Source: Bacteroidales bacterium UBA3653 (GTDB lineage: Bacteria; Bacteroidota; Bacteroidia; Bacteroidales; Paludibacteraceae). Taken from it: 64,000 nt of DNA. The stretch covers positions 176,543 to 240,542 of the forward strand of contig DFKE01000017.1 of assembly GCA_002373505.1 (NCBI GenBank), written 5' to 3'. The stretch's first letter is position 1; each line of letters begins with the position of its first letter. The position numbers and the translations under genes were made by a program. This document shows, one piece after another, positions 1 to 9,197 of the stretch. The notes beneath the pieces are model-generated. The model did no database searches and was not told the origin of the DNA. It saw only the letters and a list, made by a program, of their open reading frames with translations.

Positions 1-885
1 CAGATAGGCATCAAATATATCTTGCGGAATCGTTTGAAGTTGTGAACGCCATTGACCGAAATGTGCAGAATGTTTTTGTACTGCCTCATATAATGCCGCA
101 GATACCGGCATGACACCACTTAATTGCTCTTTCAGACTATCGGCTACATACTCCGCTTGGCTTTGACTGTTGTACAAGGTTGCTTCTTCCTCGTCAATAC
201 GGGAAATGATGCCGATTGCATTTAACGCAGAAGCCCCATCGCAAGCTTGTTGGAAATTATCAAGGAATTGTTTGTTGTCTTGATTCGCCACTGCGCCAAC
301 CAGGTAGATTACTGCATCAGCTTTTTTGACTAAGTCTTGCGTTTGTTCGCTATGTTCCTTGCGAAGTTCTTGCAGGTCTTTGATACCAAACGCACTCTCT
401 GCGGCTCCTTGATGTTCATCTACTACGGCTCCTGTACCCGGAGTATCAACAAGGTCTATTTCTTTAAGGATGGGGTTCTCTAATGCTCGCTCAAAATAGA
501 GGATACCTTTGCTGAGTGCCATAGTACGTGCATCATTTCCTTGAAAGGTATCCATAAACGCTTGGCTTTCGTACACTTCCCGACCATCTTTATAAACGAC
601 TTTTACTGGTTTTTTAGGATCAGCCGGTTTGCCATAAACGAAGTAGTTGATAGTGGCTGTCGTCTCAGAAGTACCAACTAATGCCAATTTCTCGCCAAGT
701 AGTGTGTTGATGAATGTACTCTTACCCGCTTTGACACGACCACCAACCGCTAAGGTGCATTTGGTGTGCACTTTGGATTTAAGCGTATTGATTTGATCCA
801 GCCATAGGGTGGAGTTTGGCAAGTCGCGGATGATATCCGTACTGCGGTTTAATATGTCCAGCGTTCGCTCTTCTATGGGGTTCAT
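1..885 (-). CDS. Dynamin-family GTPase (second of operon), cut by left window edge
   Basis: Large GTPase of the bacterial dynamin-like type, expected to bind GTP and act at membranes. The frame opens at ATG 885 and is still open at base 1, so only the N-terminal 295 residues are visible. A P-loop (GGRVKAGKST) is at residues 48-57 and the G3 motif DTPG at 147-150; the G4 position reads SRID instead of the usual TKxD. The start overlaps the stop of the Hsp70-like gene as ATGA, so translation is probably coupled. It is the last visible gene of the sigma/C39/dynamin/Hsp70 operon. Family assignment is firm; the substrate membrane and function are unknown. Confidence 0.85.
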   Translation of the reverse strand, partial: MNPIEERTLDILNRSTDIIRDLPNSTLWLDQINTLKSKVHTKCTLAVGGRVKAGKSTFINTLLGEKLALVGTSETTATINYFVYGKPADPKKPVKVVYKDGREVYESQAFMDTFQGNDARTMALSKGILYFERALENPILKEIDLVDTPGTGAVVDEHQGAAESAFGIKDLQELRKEHSEQTQDLVKKADAVIYLVGAVANQDNKQFLDNFQQACDGASALNAIGIISRIDEEEATLYNSQSQAEYVADSLKEQLSGVMPVSAALYEAVQKHSAHFGQWRSQLQTIPQDIFDAYL

Positions 886-2129
886 GGCTTATAGGAATAA
901 TTAGGTTTGCCACAATACATACATACTTTGTGAGAGGTCAGTATCTTGTGTCCACAATAGATACAATAGCACTCTTTGGGCTCTTCTTTCTTCGGTTTAA
1001 TAACAATATCTACCGAATACATGGCACCGACAGCAACGGCGATGTCATAATTGCCGGTGGTGATTAGTTTGACACTATTACCAAGGATGCTCTGCATCTT
1101 GGTTTTAACTAATGGTAAATTGGAACTACCACCAATAAGTACAGCGTGAGTGATGGGAAGATTGTTTTGCTTAATTTCATCGAGAACAACTTTCACTTTG
1201 GCGATAGTTCTCTCCACAATCGGCTCTACGATGCGATTGAAGTCTTTTTCATTGAATGGGCGACGAATACGACCAATACCCGGAATGTACTCGCTGATCT
1301 CATCGCTTATAAAGCCTTTACTCAATTGCTCTTTTAGACGACGGCAACGATACATAAATGCGATATCCAGTTCATTAGGATTTGCTGATACCTCACGATT
1401 TTTGGTTGCTTTAGTGTATTTGTTCCAATCGTCATAAAGTGCTTTATCTATATCGTCTCCGCCACAATGTGCATCTCCTTGAGGTAGTACCGGCATGTGC
1501 GGTTGACCATCAGAATCAATTTGAAGATAAGTCACATCAAACGTACCTGCGCCAAAGTCATATACCAGAAGACCTTTGCAAGTAGCAGGAATGAGTTTTG
1601 CTTTTAACGCATAGATGGCTGCGGCATTGGGTTCTTCTAATAGTTTTACTTTCTTAAACCCAGCCAAAGCGGCTGCATGTTTTAATATCTCTTTCTTCCA
1701 TTCCTCGAACTCAACAGGATGTGTCAGAACTACTTGGTCTATCTTACCCTCTAAAGGCACAGAGATTTCTACTTCATCTTTGATCTTCTTGAGAATTATA
1801 GCAATCAAGTCTGCATCTGAGTACGATTTCTCAGGACGTCTCCATATTTGTCCCTGGTGGATATGTGTTTTGATGCTTGTGAAGAAATTGCACAACTGCA
1901 TTTCTCGTTCTTCTTCGGATAAAGAAGCATCAATGGATAAATTCTCCAATTGCGTATATGGTCCACTGCCGACAAAAGCTTTCCCTGAATTAGAGAAAGC
2001 AATAACGGAAGGCAATTTCTCGCTTCCGGTATCCTTGAACCGTATTGCCTCGGGTTTCCCGGTATTGGGATTGATCCACGAAGCAGAACAAAAACTTGTT
2101 CCGAAATCTATTCCGATGGTAACACTCAT
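882..2129 (-). CDS. Hsp70-like ATPase lacking substrate-binding domain, with C-terminal zinc ribbon
   Basis: Actin/Hsp70-fold ATPase of 415 residues. Visible motifs are IDFGTSF (phosphate 1, residues 7-13), LLEEPNAAAIYA, VYDFGAGTFDV (phosphate 2) and VLIGGSSNLPLV (adenosine). DnaK is about 640 residues; here the protein ends after the nucleotide-binding domain, and the usual beta-sandwich and lid are replaced by a short tail with two CxxC pairs (C389/C392 and C403/C406), a likely zinc ribbon. Both ends overlap neighbours by ATGA, placing it between two dynamin-like GTPases. I infer a dedicated ATPase partner of those GTPases rather than a general chaperone. No second substrate-binding protein is visible. 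Confidence 0.85.
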   Translation of the reverse strand: MSVTIGIDFGTSFCSASWINPNTGKPEAIRFKDTGSEKLPSVIAFSNSGKAFVGSGPYTQLENLSIDASLSEEEREMQLCNFFTSIKTHIHQGQIWRRPEKSYSDADLIAIILKKIKDEVEISVPLEGKIDQVVLTHPVEFEEWKKEILKHAAALAGFKKVKLLEEPNAAAIYALKAKLIPATCKGLLVYDFGAGTFDVTYLQIDSDGQPHMPVLPQGDAHCGGDDIDKALYDDWNKYTKATKNREVSANPNELDIAFMYRCRRLKEQLSKGFISDEISEYIPGIGRIRRPFNEKDFNRIVEPIVERTIAKVKVVLDEIKQNNLPITHAVLIGGSSNLPLVKTKMQSILGNSVKLITTGNYDIAVAVGAMYSVDIVIKPKKEEPKECYCIYCGHKILTSHKVCMYCGKPNYSYKP

Positions 2130-4021
2130 AATGCTTTATTTTGTTCTAATTGCGATAAGATGGCTTTTGCTTGCTGCAAGCCGGTTACAATGGGTTTCCA
2201 TTGCTGTTGCAGCTGCGTTATCTCTGTCTGTTTCCGTTTGCGTTTCTCGGCATCTGCTTGGATTTGTTCTTCAATTAAGTGCAATTGACGCTCATTGTTT
2301 TCTTTATGCTGCTCATAGATTTGCCCCATCGCTTTTTGCGCATTGTTTTGCAAATCTTCTTCAGCTTCTTGCAAACGAGTTAAGCCATCTGACTGTGGTT
2401 TTACGAGGAACTCATCGTGAATCTGCGAGAACGTTTTATTAAGATGCTCTTTTAGTTGTATCTTGTATTGTTTAAGTTCCGAGTCACGATGAGTAACAAC
2501 TCCAGCTCCTATTCCAAACAAAGCTGCTATACCTAAGGCTAACGGCGCGGCTATAAAGAAAGTTAGTGGCAATGCAAGAGCAGTCGTAATAAAGGCTCCG
2601 GAAAAATAACTATTTCTGCCGGAAGAGATTCGCTCTGCAAGAGTCTTGGTCTTCATTTGGAAACTTTCAACGGCGACATAAGAACCGGTTTCTGCAATAC
2701 CATACAGATGAGCGTTGTATACTGCTAGTACAGATTCTATTTGTTCGGCACAATTCTCCACCATATCTTTCCAAGCCTTACCATAAGAATCAGAAAGCCG
2801 TGCTCCCATATTAGATGATAGGCTTTTTGCTGCATCAAGCGAAGAAAGATTGTCAATTTCAGCAGCCATGTTCTTGTATATATGATGCGTTTGGCTAAAG
2901 AGACTACGCGCTTCGTTCTCTAAGCCTCTAATAGGTTGCTTGATGGCATCATTGATCTCACGAATCTTGATTCCGTTTGTCCCCCAATCACGCATAAACT
3001 CCTGTTGTTTAGCAAATTTCTTGTCTGCCATCTCCTGAGCGACAGAAGGCTGAGAAGTTACAGCTGTATGTAACTCCGCAAGGGCTTGCATAGCACGACT
3101 ATTATAGTTATTCAAGGCATTGTATACCTGTGCGTTGATTTCAAAGCCAATGGTGTTGTAAATCATCTTGAGTAATGCCTCCTTGATATCCTCGAAGCGA
3201 CTCATCTCCAAGAGCAGTTCATCTTTCTCTTTCGTAGCATCAAACAAAAGCGTACTGGAGATGGGCAAAATATCTATCTTGCGTGTAGCCGTCTGCGAAG
3301 CCAAAGGAGCAAGGATCTCCATATCGCGGCTAATCATAGTCTGGATAACACCTTCATCGTAGTTGTCCATCTTGGTCATCACAAACATTATCTGCTTGGT
3401 GACTTTTAGGGCGTTGGCGATAAACTCTTGTTCTGCTTTGACGATAGGATTCTTCGGATCAATAATGAAAATAACAGCAGCGGCTTTCTTGAGATAGTTA
3501 CGCGTTATCTGCTCGTGGGCTGCATATACTGCTCCAATACCCGGAGTATCCACCAATGCTATTGATTTTGGCAGATTGGGTAGTGGATGTTTAACCTCAA
3601 TATAGTCCAACTGGTGATTGCGGAAGATAGGTTCTCCGTACATATCTGCATCTACCTGCGATCCATAACGCGACAACTCCTTCCGCGAAATCTGTTGGCG
3701 TGTTCCATCTGTGAAGACGAGATTATATTCCTCTTTGTTACTATTGATGATTCGGCATACTTGCGATGTGGCTACTTGCGTGTTGGTTGGCAGAATCTCC
3801 TCGCCCATGAGCGCGTTGATAAAGGACGATTTACCTTTCTTAACCTCACCGCATACTACAACATCATACTGCTCCTGATGAATCAAACTTCCAGCTGCAC
3901 GTACGGAAGCATCAGGAGAAGGAAGCAATGCGTTTGTGCCGTGTTGAGAGATTTTCGCATAGATGTCTTGTAAAAGGCGCCTTACCGAATAGGTCTGTTG
4001 TTCAATTTCCGAATACTTCAT
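2126..4021 (-). CDS. Dynamin-family GTPase with predicted membrane hairpin
   Basis: Bacterial dynamin-like protein of 631 residues. P-loop GEVKKGKSS at 58-66, switch-I threonine region around 79-86, DTPG at 158-161 and TKMD (G4) at 216-219 give a complete GTPase. A long helical middle region follows, then a hydrophobic double stretch at about 474-510 that could be a membrane paddle or hairpin, then a C-terminal coiled-coil-like segment rich in Gln, Glu and Lys. This layout matches the membrane-remodelling BDLP/IniA type. It starts 3 bases after the C39-like gene and overlaps the Hsp70-like gene by ATGA. Function within the operon is inferred from partners only. Confidence 0.85.
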   Translation of the reverse strand: MKYSEIEQQTYSVRRLLQDIYAKISQHGTNALLPSPDASVRAAGSLIHQEQYDVVVCGEVKKGKSSFINALMGEEILPTNTQVATSQVCRIINSNKEEYNLVFTDGTRQQISRKELSRYGSQVDADMYGEPIFRNHQLDYIEVKHPLPNLPKSIALVDTPGIGAVYAAHEQITRNYLKKAAAVIFIIDPKNPIVKAEQEFIANALKVTKQIMFVMTKMDNYDEGVIQTMISRDMEILAPLASQTATRKIDILPISSTLLFDATKEKDELLLEMSRFEDIKEALLKMIYNTIGFEINAQVYNALNNYNSRAMQALAELHTAVTSQPSVAQEMADKKFAKQQEFMRDWGTNGIKIREINDAIKQPIRGLENEARSLFSQTHHIYKNMAAEIDNLSSLDAAKSLSSNMGARLSDSYGKAWKDMVENCAEQIESVLAVYNAHLYGIAETGSYVAVESFQMKTKTLAERISSGRNSYFSGAFITTALALPLTFFIAAPLALGIAALFGIGAGVVTHRDSELKQYKIQLKEHLNKTFSQIHDEFLVKPQSDGLTRLQEAEEDLQNNAQKAMGQIYEQHKENNERQLHLIEEQIQADAEKRKRKQTEITQLQQQWKPIVTGLQQAKAILSQLEQNKAL

Positions 4022-4024
4022 ATC

Positions 4025-5122
4025 TTAAAAGAATAAAGGGCTAAATAAATCATTCATTCCATCTAAATCCAAGTTATCACTATCCATGTCATTGGATGCA
4101 AAATGATGGTCAAAATTGTCGTATGCATCATCCATGTGATCAAAGAGATGCTGGTAATTCAACGGCGAATGCAAATCGGTCAGTTGATGATCAAAATAGT
4201 CATCAAAACGCGGTAGCATATTATCCGTGAATATATCGTAAGGGATGTTGGCAATGTAAGGAATATGACCAGAAGCATAGTCAAAGTTAATCATCTCCGG
4301 ATTAACCATCACGCCGGCGTACGAAACTTGCGGTGCCATGTCGGTTGCGACCATCATGCATGAAGAATCATGCCATGCATCAAGGAATTGCGCCATCGGA
4401 TATGAACGAGCCACGTCTCCTGTTCCAGGATCAGTGATAAGGACGCGGATGTCGTTGGGGTTAGTTGTATCAATACCGGTTACTATGAGAGCGTGATTGG
4501 CTTGCTCGCCGAAGAGATCATTGAAAAATGAAGGTCTCCATAATTCATCGGCATCTACGCCTACGATTACTTTGTGCCCTTGTGCCAATTCGGCTGCTAA
4601 GTCATAGACCGTGGCGTGATATTTGGTATGTGTGCCGACACCATGATCTTCTAACAGCATTCCTACAAGGGAAGGGGTGCTTCCTTGTCCCGGCACATAA
4701 TATCCTTTGCCGGTAGCCTCTGCAGTAAGTATCTCCTCAGGAATGTCCATTCCGAAAGAATGCAAGATAATCTGCTGCGACTTGATGGCGCAAGTATCGC
4801 TTTGGTGTTGGATGACATCGTGACTTGACATGTCTGGGAAAGGAGTCACATCGCCAATGATAGAATCTGTATGCATATCAGCGTTAAAATAATGGTTGTC
4901 CATAAAATCCATCGCCATTTCACCGGCAAGGAGTTCGTCTCCCACGGGAAATGTGTCGTTATCTGCGATGGGCAAAGAGGCTACATCGGACAAAATACTA
5001 TCGAATCCCGGTTGGCTCATAACGGAATTAACAATCTCTTGCTCTTGGTCAGAGAGAGTCTTGCCTTCCATGTAAGCCCCCATCAATTCTGCTACTTCCG
5101 GTGTGATGTTCATTTTGCTCAT
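4025..5122 (-). CDS. C39-like papain-fold peptidase with acidic flanks
   Basis: A 365-residue protein with a C39-like cysteine-peptidase core. The core has Gln107 and Cys111 in QHQSDTCAI, His210 in NHALIVTG and Asp231 in ITDPGTG, a plausible Q/C/H/D active site. The first 100 residues are acidic and helical-looking; the last 90 are rich in Asp, His, Asn and Phe and look disordered. No signal peptide or ABC-transporter domain is present, so it is probably cytoplasmic and unlike bacteriocin-exporter C39 domains. ATG 5122 overlaps the sigma-factor stop (ATGA); a second Met is four codons in. It may process a partner of the dynamin/Hsp70 proteins, which is inference. Confidence 0.7.
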   Translation of the reverse strand: MSKMNITPEVAELMGAYMEGKTLSDQEQEIVNSVMSQPGFDSILSDVASLPIADNDTFPVGDELLAGEMAMDFMDNHYFNADMHTDSIIGDVTPFPDMSSHDVIQHQSDTCAIKSQQIILHSFGMDIPEEILTAEATGKGYYVPGQGSTPSLVGMLLEDHGVGTHTKYHATVYDLAAELAQGHKVIVGVDADELWRPSFFNDLFGEQANHALIVTGIDTTNPNDIRVLITDPGTGDVARSYPMAQFLDAWHDSSCMMVATDMAPQVSYAGVMVNPEMINFDYASGHIPYIANIPYDIFTDNMLPRFDDYFDHQLTDLHSPLNYQHLFDHMDDAYDNFDHHFASNDMDSDNLDLDGMNDLFSPLFF

Positions 5123-5718
5123 ACTAAACCCTCCTTCTTTAACGCAGTAATAAATTGTTTTTTCGCTAACAAATGCTTGTTGTAGAAATTATCCATCGTC
5201 ATTCCGAGTCGTTCTGCTGTTTCTTCGTTCGAGCACCCTTCGAGATACTTGATACGGATTAATTCGCAGTATCTAACGTTCGGCATCATCTGCAACACTA
5301 ACTCCAAATCACTGCGGTCAAAAATTCCATTTTCAGGTAGAGAGTCAGCAATCTGGGTAAATCTATCACCATCATCCAAAGAATCTTCAAAAAATTCACC
5401 TTTTTTCTTGAAAAGTTGATGGCAATAGGAATGCGCGACAATCTTAAGCCAATTCGTGAGTGAACAGCGAAAGGAGAAATTCTGCATGTACGAACGCTGA
5501 GTTGCCGGATTCGGTAACATGAGATATAAATAAATCTCATTGATAAATTCTATGCAGTTTTCGCAATCCGTGTAGTACTTATCAAAACATGCCTTGAAAA
5601 GAGGATAGCATTTACGATAGAAATATGCCTCTGTTAATGCTCGATCACGTGCTAATAATGCCGCTACTATTTCGCGGTCTGTCATGGAATTAATATTAGA
5701 TTTTTCAAGATATGACAT
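5119..5718 (-). CDS. ECF-like sigma-70 family RNA polymerase sigma factor
   Basis: About 199 residues. A sigma-2-like region (residues 40-100, with FINEIYLYLM and FRCSLTNWLKIVAHSYCHQL) is followed by a sigma-4 helix-turn-helix (about 140-195, with IRIKYLEGCSNEETAERLGM). I chose ATG 5718 because the in-frame TTG at 5751 lies inside the promoter -7 box. A consensus promoter stands at 5741-5772, giving a leader of about 15-20 bases. It heads the operon and overlaps the peptidase gene by ATGA, so it may control the operon and other genes. No anti-sigma factor is recognisable. Fold assignment is good; regulon unknown. Confidence 0.8.
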   Translation of the reverse strand: MSYLEKSNINSMTDREIVAALLARDRALTEAYFYRKCYPLFKACFDKYYTDCENCIEFINEIYLYLMLPNPATQRSYMQNFSFRCSLTNWLKIVAHSYCHQLFKKKGEFFEDSLDDGDRFTQIADSLPENGIFDRSDLELVLQMMPNVRYCELIRIKYLEGCSNEETAERLGMTMDNFYNKHLLAKKQFITALKKEGLV

Positions 5719-5740
5719 AGGTGTACACTTATTCCACTTG

Positions 5741-5772
5741 CAAAGGTACAACTTTTTTCTGACATACGCAAA
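5741..5772 (-). promoter_or_regulatory. Bacteroidota-type promoter for sigma/C39/dynamin/Hsp70 operon
   Basis: On the minus strand TTTG, 20 bases, then TACCTTTG, matching the Bacteroidota -33/-7 pattern. Transcription should begin close to the sigma-factor ATG at 5718. Confidence 0.75.
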
Positions 5773-5864
5773 TTTGAGTACAATTTTAAATTAAATTGAG
5801 AAAATAATATAAACCGATCTTCAAAGGAACAGCTGCAAAAAGTAACCTTTGGATGAGGATTTTA

Positions 5865-7115
5865 TTATTTAAACCATTCCGTTGCGGGTAACACATGGAT
5901 TGTACAACCTTCCCAGTCCAGAGTTCGTGTTTCATTGTATGTCAGCACATACAAATCGTTGCAATGCAACTCCTGAGCCGCTTCTTTTAGCGCGCTACAT
6001 TCGCGGCGTATGGTCTTCTCCGACATCATCTCGTAACTGACTTGAACCAATTGCTTCACATGGTTATTCTCACGCAGGACGAAATCAATCTCTTTGTCGT
6101 TACGTGTGCGGTAGTAGAACATCGTTTTTTCCGAGTCATAACCTTTGCGCAAAAGGTTAACAAAGACTTGGTTTTCCAATAACCGTCCTAAGTTATCGCT
6201 TGTGGAGAATGCCTTTGCGGCTACAAAACCATTGTCAACTACATATATCTTACGCGGAGCTTTGGTCATCAGTTTGAGTTTGTTGTTATAGCGCGGCAAA
6301 TAATAAAAGAGGAAAGGCTCATGAAGATAGCCCATGAACTTCTGTGTAGTATTCACACTTTTAATATTCAGAGCATCGGCTATATCGTTTGCGCTTAATT
6401 GATTGCAGAAATTTGTCAGCAGATATAACGCCATGTTATTGATATCCTCTGTCTTGCGGATTTTATGACGTTTTACTACATCTTTCCAAATGATTGAATC
6501 AAAGAGCGTGCTGAGGTAGCTTGTCGCCAAAGAACGAGCAGCAACTGTCTCCGGATAACCACCTAAACGCAGATAATCATCTTTCAAAACAGCGGCTTCA
6601 GTGCGCTGCTCCGGCAAGATAGCTTTTCGGTCCAGATGGTGCCATTCAAAGAACTCCGTCAAACTGAAGGGCAACATCTCTATCGGCAGATACTTACCGG
6701 TAAGCACGGTTGCCATCTCGCTTGAAAGCATGTTGGCATTACTGCCGGTAATAATCATATTCTTCCCCTGCCGGAAAAGCTCGGTCACCCAAACATCCCA
6801 ATGTGGCAGATTTTGCACCTCGTCCAGCAGCAAATAGTCGTAGTTAGGATATACTTCGTCCAATAAACGCATTACCAGATCGGCATTCCAGTTGTCCAGC
6901 AGTTCCTGTTTGTCAAAATTAAGATATGCAAAGTTCTTATTACGAAGCATAAGCAATGCTTGTGTGGACTTACCCACACGCCGTGGACCTGTTATTAACT
7001 TGATGAGGTGGCTATTAAGCAGTTCATCCGTGTTGAGCATTGTATGACGACTGATGTAACTTTGCGCCAATAAATCATCACGCTCTTTGCGTTGTGAAAG
7101 GAGTATTGTTTTCAT
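5865..7115 (-). CDS. AAA ATPase with DUF4143 C-terminal domain
   Basis: A 416-residue protein of the AAA_14/DUF4143 type found scattered in bacteria and archaea. Walker A is GPRRVGKST at residues 43-51 and Walker B is YLLLDEVQN near 96-104; a sensor-like ITGSNANML follows. The C-terminal half carries KEIDFVLR, a PD-(D/E)xK-like nuclease remnant common in DUF4143 proteins. Such genes are often mobile accessory genes and are suspected toxin-antitoxin-like or DNA-processing ATPases, but no function is proven. It is a single-gene unit with its own promoter between the dynamin operon and lepA. Confidence 0.85.
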   Translation of the reverse strand: MKTILLSQRKERDDLLAQSYISRHTMLNTDELLNSHLIKLITGPRRVGKSTQALLMLRNKNFAYLNFDKQELLDNWNADLVMRLLDEVYPNYDYLLLDEVQNLPHWDVWVTELFRQGKNMIITGSNANMLSSEMATVLTGKYLPIEMLPFSLTEFFEWHHLDRKAILPEQRTEAAVLKDDYLRLGGYPETVAARSLATSYLSTLFDSIIWKDVVKRHKIRKTEDINNMALYLLTNFCNQLSANDIADALNIKSVNTTQKFMGYLHEPFLFYYLPRYNNKLKLMTKAPRKIYVVDNGFVAAKAFSTSDNLGRLLENQVFVNLLRKGYDSEKTMFYYRTRNDKEIDFVLRENNHVKQLVQVSYEMMSEKTIRRECSALKEAAQELHCNDLYVLTYNETRTLDWEGCTIHVLPATEWFK

Positions 7116-7134
7116 CTTTTCCCAAATTTTGCGG

Positions 7135-7165
7135 CAAAGGTACTACTTTTTATTCAATTATGCAA
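7135..7165 (-). promoter_or_regulatory. Promoter of DUF4143 ATPase gene
   Basis: Minus strand TTGC, 19 bases, TACCTTTG; the start codon is 19 bases beyond the -7 box. Just upstream, TTTATTGCACAAAA occurs twice (7167-7180 and 7208-7221), a possible operator-like direct repeat. Confidence 0.75.
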
Positions 7166-7260
7166 GTTTATTGCACAAAAAATATACTTTTTTATGCAGT
7201 ACAGTGAATTTATTGCACAAAATCTATAATTTTTATACAGCATTCCGGTGTCCGGGGGGC

Positions 7261-7290
7261 AAAAAAAATCTGCACTTGTGATGCAGATTT
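7261..7290 (-). terminator. Intrinsic terminator of lepA
   Basis: Minus strand hairpin with a 9-bp perfect stem (7266-7274 with 7282-7290, 7-base loop) followed by a run of eight T. It starts 8 bases after the lepA stop. Confidence 0.85.
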
Positions 7291-7297
7291 CGTGGGT

Positions 7298-9073
7298 TTA
7301 ATCCAGCTTGAGGACGGCGAGGAAGGCTTTCTGGGGCACTTCGACGTTGCCGATCTGCTTCATTCGCTTCTTGCCTCGTTTCTGTTTCTCCAGTAGTTTG
7401 CGCTTGCGGCTCACGTCACCGCCGTAACACTTGGCGAGGACATCCTTGCGTACCTGTTTGACCGTCTCACGGGCGATGATCTTCGCGCCGATAGCCGCCT
7501 GAATAGCAATATCAAACTGTTGCCGTGGCAGCAGCTCTTTGAGTTTCTCGCACATGCGGCGTCCGAAATCTACGGCGTTGTCCCGGTGGGTGAGGGTAGA
7601 GAGCGCATCGACCTGCTCGCCGTTGAGCAATATATCCAGTTTGACGAGGTTGGAGGGGCGGAAACCGTTCATGTGCCAGTCGAAGGACGCATAGCCCTTG
7701 GAGATGGATTTGAGTTTGTCGTAGAAATCAATGACAATCTCGCCCAGCGGCATGTCGAAGAGCAGTTCCATTCGGTTGCCGGAGATATATTCCTGTTTGA
7801 CCAGTTCGCCGCGTTTGCCGAGGCAGAGGGTCATGATAGGTCCTATATAATCCGCCGTGGTGATGACCGATGCGCGGATATACGGCTCCTCGATGCGGTC
7901 TATCTCCGTGAGGTCGGGCATGCCGGCAGGGTTGTGTACCTCTACCATGCCGCCGTCTTTGGTATAGACGTTGTAACTTACGTTAGGCACGGTGGTGATG
8001 ACGTCCATGTCAAACTCGCGGTCGAGCCGCTCCTGCACAATCTCCATGTGCAGCAGTCCGAGGAACCCGCAGCGGAAGCCGAAGCCCAACGCCATAGAAC
8101 TCTCCGGTTGGAAAGTAAGACTCGCGTCATTCAGTTGCAGTTTCTCAAGGGACGCGCGCAGGTCCTCATAGTCCTCGCTCTCAATAGGATAGACACCTGC
8201 GAAGACCATCGGTTTGGCTTCCTCGAAACCGTCAATGGCTTTGTCGCAAGGCCGCGCTACATGGGTGATGGTGTCGCCCACTTTCACTTCCGTCGAAGTC
8301 TTGATACCGGAGATGATATATCCCACGTTGCCGGCGGAAATCTCCTTGCGCGGGGACATGTCGAGTTTGAGAATACCTATCTCGTCCGCGTCATACTCCT
8401 TGCCGGTGTTGACGAACCGCACCTGGTCGCCGGTGTGCATGGTGCCGTTCACCACCTTGAAATAAGCGATGATACCGCGGAAGGAGTTGAAAACGGAGTC
8501 GAAGACAAGGCATTGTAATGGGGCGTTCGGGTCGCCTTTCGGCGCCGGAATACGCTCTACGATAGCGTCTAGAATCTCCGGCACACCTTCGCCGGTCTTG
8601 GCGGAGCAGCGCAAAATCTCCTCGCGCTTGCAGCCCAAGAGATCCACTATCTCGTCCTCCACGCGTTCGGGCATGGCGTTGTCCATGTCGCATTTGTTGA
8701 GCACGGGGATGATTTCCAGATCATGCTCAATCGCCATATAGAGGTTGGAGATGGTCTGCGCCTGCACGCCCTGCGTGGCATCGACTACGAGCACAGCGCC
8801 TTCGCACGCTGCGATGGACCGCGAGACCTCATAACTGAAGTCCACGTGCCCCGGAGTGTCAATCAGGTTGAGGGTATAACCCTTGTAATCCATCTGAATA
8901 GCGTGCGACTTGATAGTAATGCCGCGCTCTTTCTCCAGATCCATGTCGTCCAGCACCTGGTTCTCCATCTGCCGTACATCGACAGTCTGGGTTATTTCCA
9001 GCATTCGGTCGGCGAGGGTCGATTTGCCGTGATCGATATGCGCAATGATGCAAAAATTACGTATCTTATCCAT
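7298..9073 (-). CDS. lepA: Elongation factor 4 (LepA), ribosomal back-translocase GTPase
   Basis: EF4 of 591 residues, the normal length. It binds the ribosome and hydrolyses GTP; the family is linked to back-translocation and efficient 30S biogenesis. Motifs: AHIDHGKST (P-loop, 11-19), ERGITIKS (switch I), DTPGHVDF (G3) and NKCDMD (G4), followed by domain II, the EF-G-like III and V folds, and the LepA-specific C-terminal domain (basic, KRMKQIGNVEVP). It is monocistronic, with its own promoter 32 bases upstream and a strong terminator. Identification is secure. Confidence 0.98.
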   Translation of the reverse strand: MDKIRNFCIIAHIDHGKSTLADRMLEITQTVDVRQMENQVLDDMDLEKERGITIKSHAIQMDYKGYTLNLIDTPGHVDFSYEVSRSIAACEGAVLVVDATQGVQAQTISNLYMAIEHDLEIIPVLNKCDMDNAMPERVEDEIVDLLGCKREEILRCSAKTGEGVPEILDAIVERIPAPKGDPNAPLQCLVFDSVFNSFRGIIAYFKVVNGTMHTGDQVRFVNTGKEYDADEIGILKLDMSPRKEISAGNVGYIISGIKTSTEVKVGDTITHVARPCDKAIDGFEEAKPMVFAGVYPIESEDYEDLRASLEKLQLNDASLTFQPESSMALGFGFRCGFLGLLHMEIVQERLDREFDMDVITTVPNVSYNVYTKDGGMVEVHNPAGMPDLTEIDRIEEPYIRASVITTADYIGPIMTLCLGKRGELVKQEYISGNRMELLFDMPLGEIVIDFYDKLKSISKGYASFDWHMNGFRPSNLVKLDILLNGEQVDALSTLTHRDNAVDFGRRMCEKLKELLPRQQFDIAIQAAIGAKIIARETVKQVRKDVLAKCYGGDVSRKRKLLEKQKRGKKRMKQIGNVEVPQKAFLAVLKLD

Positions 9074-9104
9074 TAGGTCCTAATTATCCAAAGTAAATCG
9101 GCTG

Positions 9105-9135
9105 CAAAGATACGAAAATTTTCGCATTTATGCAA
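9105..9135 (-). promoter_or_regulatory. lepA promoter
   Basis: Minus strand TTGC, 19 bases, TATCTTTG, ending 32 bases before the lepA ATG. Confidence 0.8.
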
Positions 9136-9197
9136 GAGGAGAGAGATTTTTACTATAATTTTCTGGTAAATCATGTGCCGTATCATCCCTCGCACGC

